A stretch of 64,000 nucleotides of DNA from Buttiauxella gaviniae ATCC 51604 (lineage in GTDB: Bacteria; Pseudomonadota; Gammaproteobacteria; Enterobacterales; Enterobacteriaceae): NCBI RefSeq assembly GCF_001654835.1, contig NZ_LXEP01000015.1, forward strand, positions 349,335-413,334. Reading direction: 5' to 3'. Positions 32,794 to 45,010 of the stretch are shown one piece after another. Below the pieces are notes generated by a model. The model was given only the letters and a program-made list of their open reading frames with translations. It was not told where the DNA came from and did not search any database. The position numbers and the translations under genes are program-made. The stretch's first letter is position 1. Each line of letters starts with the position of its first letter.

Positions 32794-34755
32794 TCAGGCG
32801 GCGATGAAAGCGTGCCGGTATTTGTGCAGCACCTCAGCCAGCCGTCGCACCGGTTCCGTGACCTGCAACGGCGCCTCCCAGATACGTAATTTTTCCTGGT
32901 AGATATCCAGTTCCTCCAGCAATTGCTTGAAATAACGCTGTTTCTTGTCATCGCTGGAAGCCGAAGTCACTTTATCTGCTGTCTTGCGCAGTTGACGATG
33001 GAATGCAGAAAGATCGTCGTTCACCGGTATCGGTGCATCACGTAAACGCTGGTGAGCAATGATTAATGTCAGCGCCAGGCGGTAACGCGGGATATCTCCT
33101 GGGAACATATTCAGCAGTAAGAAAAGCTGCTGATACAGTGCGGGCAGATGGTTTTCTTTGCGGCGAGCGTTGTTGGTTGTTAACGCGGAAACCGCCGCAG
33201 AGACAAACTGGTTCAACAGCGTGCGCCCCGTTCGTGCTTTCGAATTATCGCGGATGATAAGTATCACCATAAGCGCCACGAAACAGCCAATAATTTGCCC
33301 CAACGCCCCATCCAGAAATGTATTGATATGAAACGTCATTGGGTTGTCTAACACGATAACGTTAATTGTCCCGGCCAGCGCCCCCATCGAACCCAGGCGT
33401 CGTTTTTGTACTTCAATACCAATAAAGAACGCCAATAACGCAAGGCTAATAGAAAGCAGCACCATACTTTGCTGGGTCGCAGGAATGATGACCAGAAAAT
33501 AGAGTCCTCCCAGCGGTAACGCCACCAGCATTCCGTAGAGAAAATCTAACGCCACCATGCGAGGGTTCGGCAAACGCATGGCAAGCGATGTGACCACCGC
33601 GATCATGACCATGGCACCGCTACCGGATGTCCAACCGGTAGCAAGCCAGAACAAGCAGCCTAACAGGCAAGAAATCGTGGTGCGCCAGAAGTTGATCATC
33701 GCGTGGTGGCCTTCAGCAGACTGCACTTTTACCACAACTTCCTGGGTTAAAATCTCTTCTTCAATCGCATTGATACGAGTATTGCTGATAACGCTTCGTT
33801 TCAGCACTAAATAGCGCGTCGCTTCGCTAACCCAACTACCAATGGTGACAGGGGTATACTTCTCACCGGCGAACGACACGACTTTACGGATAACTTTCAA
33901 CTGCTGATGTACATCCGCAGCCGTTTCTACAGGCGTTTCAAATAGCTCGCGAAATTCAGGTGTGACAAATTCAGGGCGCGTATTTTGAATCAGGAAGGTT
34001 TCACATGCCTGAGTAATCAATGCCAGAGAAACCGTATTGAGCGCTTTCAGGCGGCGGTTCGCACGCCCCCAACGAGCAGATTCAATCTTCAGGTTATTAC
34101 GCATTCCTTCAAGAACCGTCGTGCGCTGAACGAGGCTTGCCCAGGCTTTATCAACTTCTTCTTTATCGCCATGCGCGATACACAACTGCATCAGGCGGTA
34201 ATGATCCACCAACAGACTGTCCAGCTGGCTGTCGATTTCTTTCTTAATAGAACGCGGGGAGAAAATTAAATCAGCAATGATGGCGCAAACAATACCAATC
34301 ACAATTTCACTGCATCGCTCAACGGCAAACTGCGGGGCCACCAGAGGATTGGCTTGAATGGTGACAACAATAATCAGGGCGGTGTAGCCCGCCAACCCCC
34401 AGGCATAAGAGTTTTCGACTTTAACTAGCGAGGAAATCCAGGTGCAAAATCCGGCCCAGATACAGCACACCAGTAGCATAACGACTGGGGCGCGAATCAA
34501 TGTCGTGATGATGAATAACGCGGCGAAGCAACCAATAAATGTGCCGACAATACGCAGCATTCCGCGATAGCGAATTGCTCCGGAATAGGGTTCACCGCCT
34601 GCCGCAAAAGCAGGACCGGCGGCGACCAGCACTGACGTCAGCACCGCCCAGCGCGGGGTTTCCAGTTCAAAATGAAACCCTACCCATAACGCCAGCACGA
34701 TGGCAAAAGCCAATTTGAAAGCGAAGCGCAAATGTAACCGCGAAATATAATACAT
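32794..34755 (-). CDS. aaeB: p-hydroxybenzoic acid efflux pump subunit AaeB
   Basis: 653 residues (E. coli 655). Fusaric-acid-resistance (FUSC) type inner-membrane protein: two blocks of about five to six transmembrane helices (residues roughly 13-160 and 365-520) separated and followed by cytoplasmic regions. Conserved [20 protein letters not shown] and [23 protein letters not shown]. With AaeA it exports hydroxylated aromatic acids. It starts 12 bases after aaeA. The first residues ([11 protein letters not shown]) differ from E. coli. Confidence 0.94.
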   Translation of the reverse strand: MYYISRLHLRFAFKLAFAIVLALWVGFHFELETPRWAVLTSVLVAAGPAFAAGGEPYSGAIRYRGMLRIVGTFIGCFAALFIITTLIRAPVVMLLVCCIWAGFCTWISSLVKVENSYAWGLAGYTALIIVVTIQANPLVAPQFAVERCSEIVIGIVCAIIADLIFSPRSIKKEIDSQLDSLLVDHYRLMQLCIAHGDKEEVDKAWASLVQRTTVLEGMRNNLKIESARWGRANRRLKALNTVSLALITQACETFLIQNTRPEFVTPEFRELFETPVETAADVHQQLKVIRKVVSFAGEKYTPVTIGSWVSEATRYLVLKRSVISNTRINAIEEEILTQEVVVKVQSAEGHHAMINFWRTTISCLLGCLFWLATGWTSGSGAMVMIAVVTSLAMRLPNPRMVALDFLYGMLVALPLGGLYFLVIIPATQQSMVLLSISLALLAFFIGIEVQKRRLGSMGALAGTINVIVLDNPMTFHINTFLDGALGQIIGCFVALMVILIIRDNSKARTGRTLLNQFVSAAVSALTTNNARRKENHLPALYQQLFLLLNMFPGDIPRYRLALTLIIAHQRLRDAPIPVNDDLSAFHRQLRKTADKVTSASSDDKKQRYFKQLLEELDIYQEKLRIWEAPLQVTEPVRRLAEVLHKYRHAFIAA

Positions 34756-34767
34756 ATCGACCTACGC

Positions 34768-35700
34768 TTAACCGAACTCACGCAAACGATGCATGAGTTT
34801 AATGAATACCGATTCGTGGTCGGTATCTCTGTCTTTATCCCCTGTCACCACGACGGTTGCCGTTGTCCCAGCGGGATAGAGATTAGCCTGTTGCTCATCA
34901 AGATGAATACGCACTGGCACACGCTGCGCCAGACGCACCCACTCAAGATTGGAATCAACCGTCGCCATACCTTTGGTATCCCGGGTACTGCTGGCATTGG
35001 TTACACCGGCAGAAATACTATCGACCGTGCCACGTAATACACGATTGCTGCCAAGCGGTGTAATTTGCACCCGATAACCTGGGCGGATACCGTCAAGTTT
35101 GGTTTCTTCCATGTAGGCAAGAATGTAGAAAGAGCCACGTTTGACCAGCGCCACAGCGGTTGAGCCACGGGTAATAAACTCCCCGGTATAAACATTCAGG
35201 TTAGTGACCCAACCTTCTGCGGGTGCGCGGATAATAGTACGTTGCAAGTCCAGTTGGGCTAAATCACGGGTTGCTTCAGCTTTTGCCTGCTGATGTAAAA
35301 CGGTCTGAAGCACATTGTTGGACTGATCAATTTCTTCACGCGACATGGCCTGCGTGCCTAAGGAATTACGACGCCCGGCTTCACGACGTTTCTCACCAGC
35401 TAAAGCCTGGAAGTAGGAAACATCGGCTTGAGCTTGTTCGAATGCTTTCTGATAACGGGGTTGATCGATAGTGAAGAGAATCTGATCTTTCTTCACCAGC
35501 TGGTTGTCGTGGACCTTCACATCAGTAATTAAGCCGGAAACATCGGGTGCAATCGCGACAACATCTGCGGTAAAGCGGGCGTCACGCGTCCACGGTGATT
35601 CGGTATAAAACACCCAGGCGCGGTAGATAGCGATGAAAGCCAGCAGCACCAGAATTAGTGTGATGGCAGTGCGGATCATTTTTGTTGTAAGTGCTTTCAC
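34768..35700 (-). CDS. aaeA: p-hydroxybenzoic acid efflux pump subunit AaeA
   Basis: 310 residues from a GTG at 35700 (start [13 protein letters not shown]), with GAGGT 5 bases upstream; this matches the E. coli length, whereas the TTG at 35715 would overlap aaeX. One N-terminal membrane anchor (about 11-31), then an HlyD/membrane-fusion-protein fold: lipoyl-like halves ([20 protein letters not shown] and [18 protein letters not shown]) flanking a helical hairpin, and a beta-barrel. It bridges AaeB to an outer-membrane channel. Confidence 0.93.
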   Translation of the reverse strand: MKALTTKMIRTAITLILVLLAFIAIYRAWVFYTESPWTRDARFTADVVAIAPDVSGLITDVKVHDNQLVKKDQILFTIDQPRYQKAFEQAQADVSYFQALAGEKRREAGRRNSLGTQAMSREEIDQSNNVLQTVLHQQAKAEATRDLAQLDLQRTIIRAPAEGWVTNLNVYTGEFITRGSTAVALVKRGSFYILAYMEETKLDGIRPGYRVQITPLGSNRVLRGTVDSISAGVTNASSTRDTKGMATVDSNLEWVRLAQRVPVRIHLDEQQANLYPAGTTATVVVTGDKDRDTDHESVFIKLMHRLREFG

Positions 35701-35707
35701 ATCAACC

Positions 35708-35911
35708 TCAAACAAACAGGCGCGAGATCAGATAAAACAGGCAGCAATAAAGTGCTGTGTTAAATAATGCCGGGTGCCAGACAAAATCATAAATTCCCGT
35801 CGGAGTCAGCAGACGGCGAACCAACCAGAACAACGCCAGCGAAAGAATTAGCTCGAAGAATATCGGCGGAAAAGAAAGACCGAATATCACGACAACGGGA
35901 AATAGACTCAT
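35708..35911 (-). CDS. aaeX: small inner-membrane protein AaeX (DUF1656)
   Basis: 67 residues, nearly identical to E. coli AaeX. Two hydrophobic segments (about 5-30 and 47-65) with the conserved [11 protein letters not shown] and [13 protein letters not shown]. First gene of aaeXAB; function of the small protein itself is not established. Divergent from aaeR. Confidence 0.93.
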   Translation of the reverse strand: MSLFPVVVIFGLSFPPIFFELILSLALFWLVRRLLTPTGIYDFVWHPALFNTALYCCLFYLISRLFV

Positions 35912-36070
35912 GTTAACCTTGCAGAAAATACGGAAGACACAAACCCTGGGACGGCCAGGAATACTGAGCTAACGAGTGATACGGGTCGTGTTGTTAATAA
36001 TATATTACCGCAATAGTTAGCCCGTTATCTATAATCTGTGATCTAAATCACTTTTAACTCAGAGTGAACA

Positions 36071-37012
36071 ATGGAAAGACTTAAACGCATGTCGGTATTT
36101 GCCAAAGTTGTCGAACTTGGCTCTTTCACCGCCGCGGCCAGGCAGTTGGAAATGAGCGTATCATCCATCAGCCAAACCGTTTCCAAATTAGAAGATGAGT
36201 TACAGGTCAAGCTGCTAAACCGCAGCACACGCAGTATTGGGCTGACCGAAGCGGGTAAAATTTACTACCTCGGTTGCCGCAAGATGCTACATGAAGCGCA
36301 GGCTGTGCATGAACAACTTTATGCATTTAACAACACACCAATTGGCACGCTGCGCATCGGAAGTTCTTCAACTATGGCACAAAATGTCCTCGCGTCCATG
36401 ACCGCTGACATGCTCAAAGAGTACCCTGAGTTGACAGTAAATCTTGTCACGGGGATTCCAGCACCTGACTTAATTGCCGATGGTCTGGACGTCGTTATTC
36501 GTGTCGGTGCGTTGCAGGATTCAAGCCTTTTCTCCACACGCCTCGGGTCGATGCCGATGGTAATTTGTGCCGCAAAAAGCTACCTGCAACAAAACGGTAC
36601 ACCAGAAAAACCTGCCGATCTTGCCAGCCATTCCTGGCTTGAATACAGCATTCGCCCGCACAATGAATTTGAATTGATCGCTCCGGAAGGCCTCACCACA
36701 CGTATGATCCCGCAAGGTCGCTTTGTCACAAACGATCCCATGACGTTAAGCCGCTGGCTAAAAATAGGTGCCGGGATCGCTTACGTACCACTGATGTGGG
36801 TGATCGATGAGATCAATGATGGGACGCTTGAGATCTTAATGCCGAGCTATCAATCTGATCCGCGCCCGGTGTACGCGCTGTATACCGAAAAAGATAAGCT
36901 GCCTTTGAAAGTACAGGTTTGTATTAACTATCTGACCGAGTATTTCGTGAAGGTTTCGCATCTTTATCAAGGGGTACGCGACAACAAAGGACGCGGGAAA
37001 GATGTGGGGTAA
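36071..37012 (+). CDS. aaeR: LysR-type transcriptional activator AaeR
   Basis: 313 residues. N-terminal winged helix (about 1-60; GSFTAAARQLEMSVSSISQTVSKLE) and a periplasmic-binding-protein-like effector domain (about 90-300) with SSTMAQNVLA and DGLDVVIRVGAL. It activates the divergent aaeXAB in response to aromatic acids. The 159-base gap to aaeX is AT-rich and would hold both promoters and the AaeR site; I did not resolve a definite T-N11-A box. Confidence 0.93.
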   Translation: MERLKRMSVFAKVVELGSFTAAARQLEMSVSSISQTVSKLEDELQVKLLNRSTRSIGLTEAGKIYYLGCRKMLHEAQAVHEQLYAFNNTPIGTLRIGSSSTMAQNVLASMTADMLKEYPELTVNLVTGIPAPDLIADGLDVVIRVGALQDSSLFSTRLGSMPMVICAAKSYLQQNGTPEKPADLASHSWLEYSIRPHNEFELIAPEGLTTRMIPQGRFVTNDPMTLSRWLKIGAGIAYVPLMWVIDEINDGTLEILMPSYQSDPRPVYALYTEKDKLPLKVQVCINYLTEYFVKVSHLYQGVRDNKGRGKDVG

Positions 37013-37036
37013 AATGGGCGAAATTGAAAATAAATA

Positions 37037-37055
37037 AGCCGGGGTTAACCCGGCT
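37037..37055. terminator. possible terminator between aaeR and tldD
   Basis: Palindromic AGCCGGGGTTAACCCGGCT between the converging genes, flanked by AT-rich sequence but without a clean T run on either strand. A weak terminator or 3'-end hairpin. Confidence 0.6.
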
Positions 37056-37080
37056 GATTATTACGAGAGAAAGTAGAATA

Positions 37081-38547
<1,467 letters not shown>

Positions 38548-38600
38548 CTATCGATTGGAGATATCTATTGAGCTTGCGGCAATTAGCCGTTCGCGTCAAA

Positions 38601-41600
38601 TCACTTAGCGTCGTTAACTCTTGGCTGACGGAGCACTTCATTAATTTGCGGTTGATCGACCGATCCCGTGATGTGATAGCGCAACACGGAGATTTTACTC
38701 CACAAAGGCCCTAACACTTTACTCGCGGCAAACACGGCGGCACCTATTATTGGGTTAACTACAAATGCAGTCGCCACACCAACGGTTGCCGAGATTTCAG
38801 GTGCGACAACAGCTTCAAGGTCCAACTGACGTCGAACCAGATCAACGGAGCCTTTCATGCCGATATCAGCTTCCAGACCATCAACCAACGTATCGTCGCT
38901 ATGCAACACACCATCTTTAATCCAGGCCGTACTGCGGATGGAGTCAAAATAGAAACCATCACCGAAGGTGTCGCTGAAATCGAAACGCAGCTTACGCATT
39001 AGCGCATCGACACTCACCAAACGCAGCAATTGCCCGGCGTGGCCTGTGCCCAGATCGGCAATCTGACCTTTACCCAATTTGGTATGTAAGATTCCGTTTA
39101 GTGAAGCAAAGTCTGGCTGCCAGGGTTTATCACGCCAGTGCAAATCATAATCCGCATCAAAAGATGAACCCTGAATTGGCGTTTTAACCCCAAAGAAATT
39201 GGTTGCGGCATCAAGCTTGCTGCCATGAAGTTTACCTTTTATAGAAGTGCGCTCTTCTGCTGGACTGTTAACCCATTGACCACTGCCGGTTAGTCTTGCA
39301 AATCCTGAATCGACTAATCCATTTTCTAATTCCAGCGTGTTCCCTTTAACAGCAAGATCACCTTCAATACGGCCATATTTTTGCCCCCACAGCCAACATT
39401 CGGCGCAACGCAGTTGCAGATCAGGCCAGCTGCGGAAATCAATTGAAGTATTGTCTCCCAGTGGAGAAGTGCTGGTCGTTTTGGCTGTGCTATTACCCCA
39501 GTCAGGGTTGAAATAGAGGTATTTGATTGCTGCACGCCACGGTGCATTATCTTGCATCGTCAACGAGCCATTCACTTCACGCCCCTGTGCTTCAACACGC
39601 GTACCGCCAGGTATCGCGTGGGAAACCAGACTCAGGTTATTCCACTGCTGCCCAGCGAAAGTCAGCGAAGGCGTACGTAACGTAATATCTGATGGGAATG
39701 ATGCAGAGTTACCGACACTTTCCGCCGCACCTTGGCTAAAGAGCGCTAACCATTGCGCGCCGTCCATCGCAGGGAGATCAAGCTCAACACCCGGATTGTC
39801 AGGTAACGGTGGAATTGTGTGACTGTTCGTTGCCCAAATAGCGCGATCCAGTGTTAGTTTCTTATTCAGAAGCCAGCGGCTGGAGAAGTGATTTGTCGGC
39901 CCAGCATTACCTGTCAAATTGAAGCTATTCAGGTCGCCTTTCACTGCGATTTTCAATGGCAGTGCCTGGCCCGCTGATTTATTCACAGGAGCAGGTAAGT
40001 GACTACTCACATTTTTTAGGTCTGCATCCACATTGACCTGATAATTTGCCTCTCCGTGATAAGGAAGCGTTATCGCCACATCACCTTTCCACGGAACGTT
40101 ACCGCTCAACTCTTTGTTAACCGGCTCAGGCAAAACACCCATTTTAGTTGGCTGCCAGTCGCCCAGCAAATTGACGCCAATCTTGTAATCTTTCTCACCC
40201 GTTTTGGTATTAAAATCAATACCTACTGGTTGGTTAAACCAGGAAGCTTTCAACGGTTCACTTTTCAAATCACCGTTCACAAAACTGAACTTACCCGTCA
40301 GGTTGTTCAGCGTGCTGGAGAGAGGTTTTATCAGCAGCGTATTATTGTGAAGCTGGACGTCGCCAGAAGCCGTGGTCATATCGCCATTAAATGGGATATC
40401 CAGATGTAAGCGAGCATTTACATCCCCACCGATCTGGAGTTCATCAAGAGCAGCAGACAGCGAATCTTTTAGAGGTGTTTCTTTGAAATACGGGCCAACT
40501 GCACTTCCAGGGCCGTTGATATCAGAATCAATCAACAGTTTTTCTTTCGAGTAATCCGGGATAATCGCCGTGAGGTTGCGCGCAGTAACGCCCCCGAGTT
40601 TCACTTCATCAGACTTCATCCATAAACCGTCATTGATGAAATCAAGTGTAATATTCAGGTTTTCTAATGCAGGCCAGTCAGGCTGAAAAGCAAATTTAGC
40701 ATTGCGTAGCGGAACGTAGACCTCAAACTGTCCTTCGTTATGCAGATAAGGGAAAAGATGGGGGTTGCCGCCGTAGACCAACGTCGCGTTTTCAGCTTCA
40801 CCGCCCTGAATAGCACCACTGAGGTAATCAACCAGCTCTTTGCCCATCAGGTTTTCAGGGAAATAACGCCAGGCATCAGCACCGTTGTTGGTACTGATTC
40901 CGGCTAAAATACCTAACCATGGGTCACCACCCTCAGGCTGGTAATAACGGAAGTCGCCAGCCGCCCATACCGAGCGAGCTTTTACATCAAGATTTTTGCC
41001 ATCAAGCTGGAAACCAGAAGCATTTTTCCGCCACTCAAGCGTTGCGGCGCCATGTTCAATCTCTAGCGGTGCGCGGAATACACCTTCATAAGGCATTTTA
41101 GCATCGAGGATCTGTGCATTAAGCTGCCCGTGGGCAACGCTACCGGTAATTGAACCTGCGAAGTGTTCGACACCGGGAAGCATTTTCCATTGATTCCAAC
41201 TCACGTCTTTCCAGCGCCCTTGCATACGGGTGTTTTCCGTTTGCTGGAGCGGGATATCCAGTGCCAACACATCAATGTGCCCGCGAGGTTGCAAGGAGGT
41301 CCAAATATCACCTAAATCGGGTGAGATTTTCTCGGCAATCGGCAGTAAACCAGTGAAGCTTTCCAGCTCCATATTTGTGGCGCGCACCCGCAATTCGTCA
41401 CCACGAGTATTCCCTTTTCCACCCACATCCTGCGGAGCAATCCACGCTAAAGATAGCGAACCTTTCGGCCAGGTTTTACCATCAAGCGTGATATTGGTTG
41501 AAGGAATAGCAAGATCCCAGCTCGCATCAGAACGATTGACGTGAGCCATTAAATTATCAACAGACAGCTGGTGAGAGGAGCTTTTCCCAGCCCAGCTTGC

Positions 41601-42401
41601 ACCGCCTTGCTTCAGCCAGATATTGCCACCAGCAATATCGCCATCTTTGATATCCATCCATGCTTCGAGGGTGAATTTGGCAGTCTGTAAATCAACATTG
41701 TCCTTCATCCAGCGGCCGAGCCAGGGTTTTACGTCAACGTTATCAGCCTGTAGCCAGACTTTGCCGATATTCAGCAGGCCATTTTCGTCCCGTAAATCCA
41801 TCCGTACTTTTGCCAGACCGTGTTGTCCGGTAAAGCTCGACAGACTGACTAATCCTTCAGCACGGTGACGGTTTTTGGTGTTAAGCCAGGTAAGTTGTGG
41901 GATCGTGAGTTCGGCTCGTTGGCCAGATAGAGTCAGGAAACTAAGGGAGCTGTCGCGCAAATCAAAGTGATCGAACTGGCGTAAAAAGAGATCGCTGATT
42001 TTACCCGGCTCGAATTTACTATCCCCTTTGTTTTGACTCAATGGGGTATTAGTACGCATCTGCATTTGGTAAAAAGTGAGATCGCGGAATTGCCAGCGCG
42101 CATGCAAAATACTTTGCCAAAGGTCGAGCGCCAGCGTCACACGCTTAACGCTCAACTCACCGCCGTCTTTCAGACCCGCTTTAATATCACGCACATCGAG
42201 CGTCGGGCCAAAATTCTCCCAGCTTGCCTTTATCTGGCTGGCGTCGACAGGCGTGCCAGTCATCGCTTCGATTTTATCTAACAAAGCCGGGCGCCAGGCA
42301 TCGAGATGCGGTAAAACCAGCCGCAAACCACTCACCAGCAGTGCGATGATAACGATAAGCGTTGCGCCAGTGAGTAGCAGAATGCCGGGCAGTCGCCTCA
42401 C
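38601..42401 (-). CDS. yhdP: AsmA-family phospholipid transport protein YhdP
   Basis: 1266 residues, the E. coli length. A single N-terminal membrane helix (about 3-28, GILLLTGATLIVIIALLVSG) anchors a very long periplasmic beta-taco made of repeated AsmA-like segments, and the C-terminus (RQLDLEAVVAPEISATVGVATAFVVNP) is the conserved AsmA/DUF3971 end. YhdP, TamB and YdbH jointly carry phospholipids to the outer membrane; YhdP favours saturated lipids. ATG or GTG choice: the frame begins at 42401 with GTG preceded by AAGGAGATATAC. Confidence 0.95.
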   Translation of the reverse strand: MRRLPGILLLTGATLIVIIALLVSGLRLVLPHLDAWRPALLDKIEAMTGTPVDASQIKASWENFGPTLDVRDIKAGLKDGGELSVKRVTLALDLWQSILHARWQFRDLTFYQMQMRTNTPLSQNKGDSKFEPGKISDLFLRQFDHFDLRDSSLSFLTLSGQRAELTIPQLTWLNTKNRHRAEGLVSLSSFTGQHGLAKVRMDLRDENGLLNIGKVWLQADNVDVKPWLGRWMKDNVDLQTAKFTLEAWMDIKDGDIAGGNIWLKQGGASWAGKSSSHQLSVDNLMAHVNRSDASWDLAIPSTNITLDGKTWPKGSLSLAWIAPQDVGGKGNTRGDELRVRATNMELESFTGLLPIAEKISPDLGDIWTSLQPRGHIDVLALDIPLQQTENTRMQGRWKDVSWNQWKMLPGVEHFAGSITGSVAHGQLNAQILDAKMPYEGVFRAPLEIEHGAATLEWRKNASGFQLDGKNLDVKARSVWAAGDFRYYQPEGGDPWLGILAGISTNNGADAWRYFPENLMGKELVDYLSGAIQGGEAENATLVYGGNPHLFPYLHNEGQFEVYVPLRNAKFAFQPDWPALENLNITLDFINDGLWMKSDEVKLGGVTARNLTAIIPDYSKEKLLIDSDINGPGSAVGPYFKETPLKDSLSAALDELQIGGDVNARLHLDIPFNGDMTTASGDVQLHNNTLLIKPLSSTLNNLTGKFSFVNGDLKSEPLKASWFNQPVGIDFNTKTGEKDYKIGVNLLGDWQPTKMGVLPEPVNKELSGNVPWKGDVAITLPYHGEANYQVNVDADLKNVSSHLPAPVNKSAGQALPLKIAVKGDLNSFNLTGNAGPTNHFSSRWLLNKKLTLDRAIWATNSHTIPPLPDNPGVELDLPAMDGAQWLALFSQGAAESVGNSASFPSDITLRTPSLTFAGQQWNNLSLVSHAIPGGTRVEAQGREVNGSLTMQDNAPWRAAIKYLYFNPDWGNSTAKTTSTSPLGDNTSIDFRSWPDLQLRCAECWLWGQKYGRIEGDLAVKGNTLELENGLVDSGFARLTGSGQWVNSPAEERTSIKGKLHGSKLDAATNFFGVKTPIQGSSFDADYDLHWRDKPWQPDFASLNGILHTKLGKGQIADLGTGHAGQLLRLVSVDALMRKLRFDFSDTFGDGFYFDSIRSTAWIKDGVLHSDDTLVDGLEADIGMKGSVDLVRRQLDLEAVVAPEISATVGVATAFVVNPIIGAAVFAASKVLGPLWSKISVLRYHITGSVDQPQINEVLRQPRVNDAK

Positions 42402-42426
42402 GTATATCTCCTTGTTAGCCGCCGGA

Positions 42427-42443
42427 GCGGGACTCGAACCTGC
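42427..42443 (-). other. tRNA T-arm-like sequence between rng and yhdP
   Basis: On the minus strand GCAGG-TTCGAGT-CCCGC has the exact 5+7+5 geometry of a tRNA T-arm with the invariant GTTCGA core and one A-C mismatch in the stem, followed by TCCGGCGGC, which resembles an acceptor 3' strand but lacks CCA. There is no D-arm or anticodon arm upstream (that space is the end of rng), so it is not a functional tRNA gene. It may be a remnant, an integration-site scar or chance. Confidence 0.4.
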
Positions 42444-42460
42444 GCCAACCGCACAGAGAG

Positions 42461-43930
42461 CTACATCATAACGACGTCAAACTGCTCCTGATTATAGAGC
42501 GGCTCGATCTGTACTTTGACTTGCTTGCCGACAAAAATTTCAACTTCGGCCAGTGAATGGGACTCTTCACTTTTCAGTGCTTCCCCCACGGCTGGTGAGG
42601 CATAAACCAGGAAGCGGTCAGAATCGTAAGCATGATGCACGCGGACAATTTCACGCATAATCTCATAACAGACCGTTTCAACCGTTTTCACGGTACCGCG
42701 ACCGTGGCAAGTTGGACAATCATTACACAGCACATGTTCAACGCTTTCGCGCGTGCGTTTACGTGTCATTTCAACCAGGCCAAGCTGCGAGAAACCATTA
42801 ATACTGGTTTTCACACGGTCTTTACTCAACGCTTGCTCAAGAGAATGCAACACGCGACGGCGATGATCTTCATTACTCATATCAATGAAGTCGATGATGA
42901 TAATGCCGCCCAGATTACGCAAACGTAACTGGCGGGCAATAGCCTGCGTCGCTTCGATATTAGTATTAAAAATAGTATCGTCGAGATTGCGATGACCAAC
43001 AAATGCCCCCGTGTTGATATCCACGGTAGTCATGGCTTCAGTCTGATCGATAACCAGATAGCCGCCAGATTTCAGCTCAACTTTTCGTTCCAGCGCGCGC
43101 TGAATTTCGTTCTCAACGTCAAACAGGTCGAAAATAGGCTGGCGACCGCTGTAGTGTTCAATTTTGCCGTGAATTTCCGGCATGTACTCTGCGGTAAATT
43201 CCAGCAGCATGTCGTAAGTCAGGCGGGAGTCGACACGAATTCGGTCAAGTGCCTCATCTGCGAAATCACGCAGTACACGTTGTGCCAACGCTAATTCACC
43301 GTACAGCTGGCATCGTGTTTTATTACGTTTTTTGCGTTCGCTGACTTTTGTCCATACACGCTTTAGGTAAGCTGCATCTGCAGATAAATCGTCTTCACAT
43401 ACCCCTTCTGCCGCAGTACGGATGATGAATCCGCCTTGCTCGTCGCAATATGCGTTAACCACACGTTTAAGGCGCTCACGCTCAGCTTCACTTTCAATGC
43501 GTTGAGAGACCCCCACATGCGAGGCTCCTGGCATAAAGACCAGGTAACGGGACGGCAGTGTGATATCAGTGGTCAGTCGCGCGCCTTTAGTACCCAGCGG
43601 ATCTTTCACCACTTGAACCATCAGGTCTTGCCCCTGGCGCACCAGTTCGGAGATATCGCGTACTGTGAAGTTTTTTCGCTCTTCACCAGCCACACATTCG
43701 GTATGTGGCATGATGTCAGAAGCGTGAAGAAACGCTGCCTTATCAAGGCCAATATCTACAAATGCCGCCTGCATTCCCGGAAGTACCCGGCTTACACGAC
43801 CTTTGTAGATATTCCCTACGATCCCGCGACGTGCTTCGCGTTCAATATGGATCTCTTGCAGTATTCCACCATCAATGTAAGCCACCCGAGTTTCCGATGG
43901 GGTCACGTTGACTAATAATTCAGCCGTCAT
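42461..43930 (-). CDS. rng: ribonuclease G
   Basis: 489 residues from the ATG at 43930 ([15 protein letters not shown]), with GAGG 6 bases upstream; the longer frame to 43948 is not used in E. coli. RNase E/G catalytic core: S1 domain (about 39-128), the metal-binding [11 protein letters not shown] and IIIDFIDM Asp motifs, and the Zn-link Cys pair CPTC in [11 protein letters not shown]. It trims the 5' end of 16S rRNA and takes part in mRNA decay. Overlaps the maf stop by 11 bases. No RNase E-type C-terminal scaffold, as expected. Confidence 0.96.
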   Translation of the reverse strand: MTAELLVNVTPSETRVAYIDGGILQEIHIEREARRGIVGNIYKGRVSRVLPGMQAAFVDIGLDKAAFLHASDIMPHTECVAGEERKNFTVRDISELVRQGQDLMVQVVKDPLGTKGARLTTDITLPSRYLVFMPGASHVGVSQRIESEAERERLKRVVNAYCDEQGGFIIRTAAEGVCEDDLSADAAYLKRVWTKVSERKKRNKTRCQLYGELALAQRVLRDFADEALDRIRVDSRLTYDMLLEFTAEYMPEIHGKIEHYSGRQPIFDLFDVENEIQRALERKVELKSGGYLVIDQTEAMTTVDINTGAFVGHRNLDDTIFNTNIEATQAIARQLRLRNLGGIIIIDFIDMSNEDHRRRVLHSLEQALSKDRVKTSINGFSQLGLVEMTRKRTRESVEHVLCNDCPTCHGRGTVKTVETVCYEIMREIVRVHHAYDSDRFLVYASPAVGEALKSEESHSLAEVEIFVGKQVKVQIEPLYNQEQFDVVMM

Positions 43931-44513
43931 GTTTTCCTCGTCCATCACGCAAAGCGTGAAAATTACTCAGCAATTCATAGGTTTCAACTAGCGGTAAGCC
44001 GACTACAGCATGGTAGCTGCCATTAATCTTCCTGACAAAACAACCACCAAGCCCTTGAATACCGTATGCACCTGCTTTATCCATGGGTTCACCGCAGGCC
44101 ACGTAGCCGGCGATATCCTGTTCTGATAATGCGCGAAATGTCACTTCAGTCGTCACCAGGCAATCCAGTAACGATTCGCGATCGGCTAACGCTACTGCCG
44201 TCATCACTTGATGCTGATTCCCGGACAACATGCGCAGCATTTCGGCAGCATGTTGTTCATCTTTAGGTTTTTCCAACACGTTGCCATTGTAGATAACAAT
44301 AGTATCTGCACCTAAAACCGGTAAGTCATGTTGCGCTAATGCCACACCTGCCCGCGCTTTATCTCGCGCCAGGCGCACAACATATTGTTGCGCACTCTCA
44401 CCGCTAAGACGCTGTTCTTCTACATCGGTAATGATGCGCTCAAATGACACACCCAACTGAGTCAGAAGTTCCTGACGACGTGGAGAACCCGATGCCAGAT
44501 ACAAAGATGTCAT
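43920..44513 (-). CDS. yhdE: Maf-type dTTP/UTP pyrophosphatase YhdE
   Basis: 197 residues, colinear with E. coli YhdE. Maf motifs [10 protein letters not shown] at the N-terminus, [12 protein letters not shown], and [21 protein letters not shown]. It hydrolyses dTTP, UTP and modified pyrimidine nucleotides. Located between mreD and rng as in K-12, 8 bases after mreD, so it probably shares the mreBCD transcript. Confidence 0.95.
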   Translation of the reverse strand: MTSLYLASGSPRRQELLTQLGVSFERIITDVEEQRLSGESAQQYVVRLARDKARAGVALAQHDLPVLGADTIVIYNGNVLEKPKDEQHAAEMLRMLSGNQHQVMTAVALADRESLLDCLVTTEVTFRALSEQDIAGYVACGEPMDKAGAYGIQGLGGCFVRKINGSYHAVVGLPLVETYELLSNFHALRDGRGKHDG

Positions 44514-44521
44514 GTTAAATC

Positions 44522-45010
44522 CTATTGCACAGCAAATTGTTGGCGAATTTTACGCATCAGCAAAAATATCCATGGCCACAGCACGCCGTTAACCACGCTA
44601 CTCCAGAAAATTTCCGGACGGAAAGATACGTTAATGACTAAAAATTCAGACCAGAAAACAATGACATCTGTCATCAATGACAACAGCATAACCACTAAAG
44701 CCTGTTGCCAAAGCGCGAGATTGCGGAATAGCTGGTACTTCAACGCCACCAGGTAAGCAACGATACTCAGAGATAACGCTCGCACGCCCAGGGTGGAACC
44801 GCTGATCAGATCCAGTATGGCACCCACCACAAAACCAGTGCCAACATTTACCCGGTGGGGCAACGCCAGAATCCAGTACAGCAGAATAAGTAAAACCCAG
44901 TCCGGACGATAGATTTTCAGATCGTCAGGCCAGGGCATTACTTGTAACAGCAAGGCGACAAGGAAAGAGAGCCAGATTACCCAACGACCCTGACTACGGT
45001 AACTCCCCAC
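44522..45010 (-). CDS. mreD: rod shape-determining protein MreD
   Basis: 162 residues from a GTG at 45010, sharing one base with the mreC TAG stop (TAGTG), which implies translational coupling. About five to six transmembrane helices ([17 protein letters not shown] onwards), with [24 protein letters not shown]. Part of the elongasome with MreB, MreC, RodZ, RodA and PBP2. Confidence 0.95.
   Translation of the reverse strand: MGSYRSQGRWVIWLSFLVALLLQVMPWPDDLKIYRPDWVLLILLYWILALPHRVNVGTGFVVGAILDLISGSTLGVRALSLSIVAYLVALKYQLFRNLALWQQALVVMLLSLMTDVIVFWSEFLVINVSFRPEIFWSSVVNGVLWPWIFLLMRKIRQQFAVQ

Noticed and set aside
42418..42480. A functional tRNA gene between rng and yhdP
   Set aside because: Only a T-arm-like part exists; there are no D-arm, anticodon arm or CCA, and the 5' part would lie in rng.
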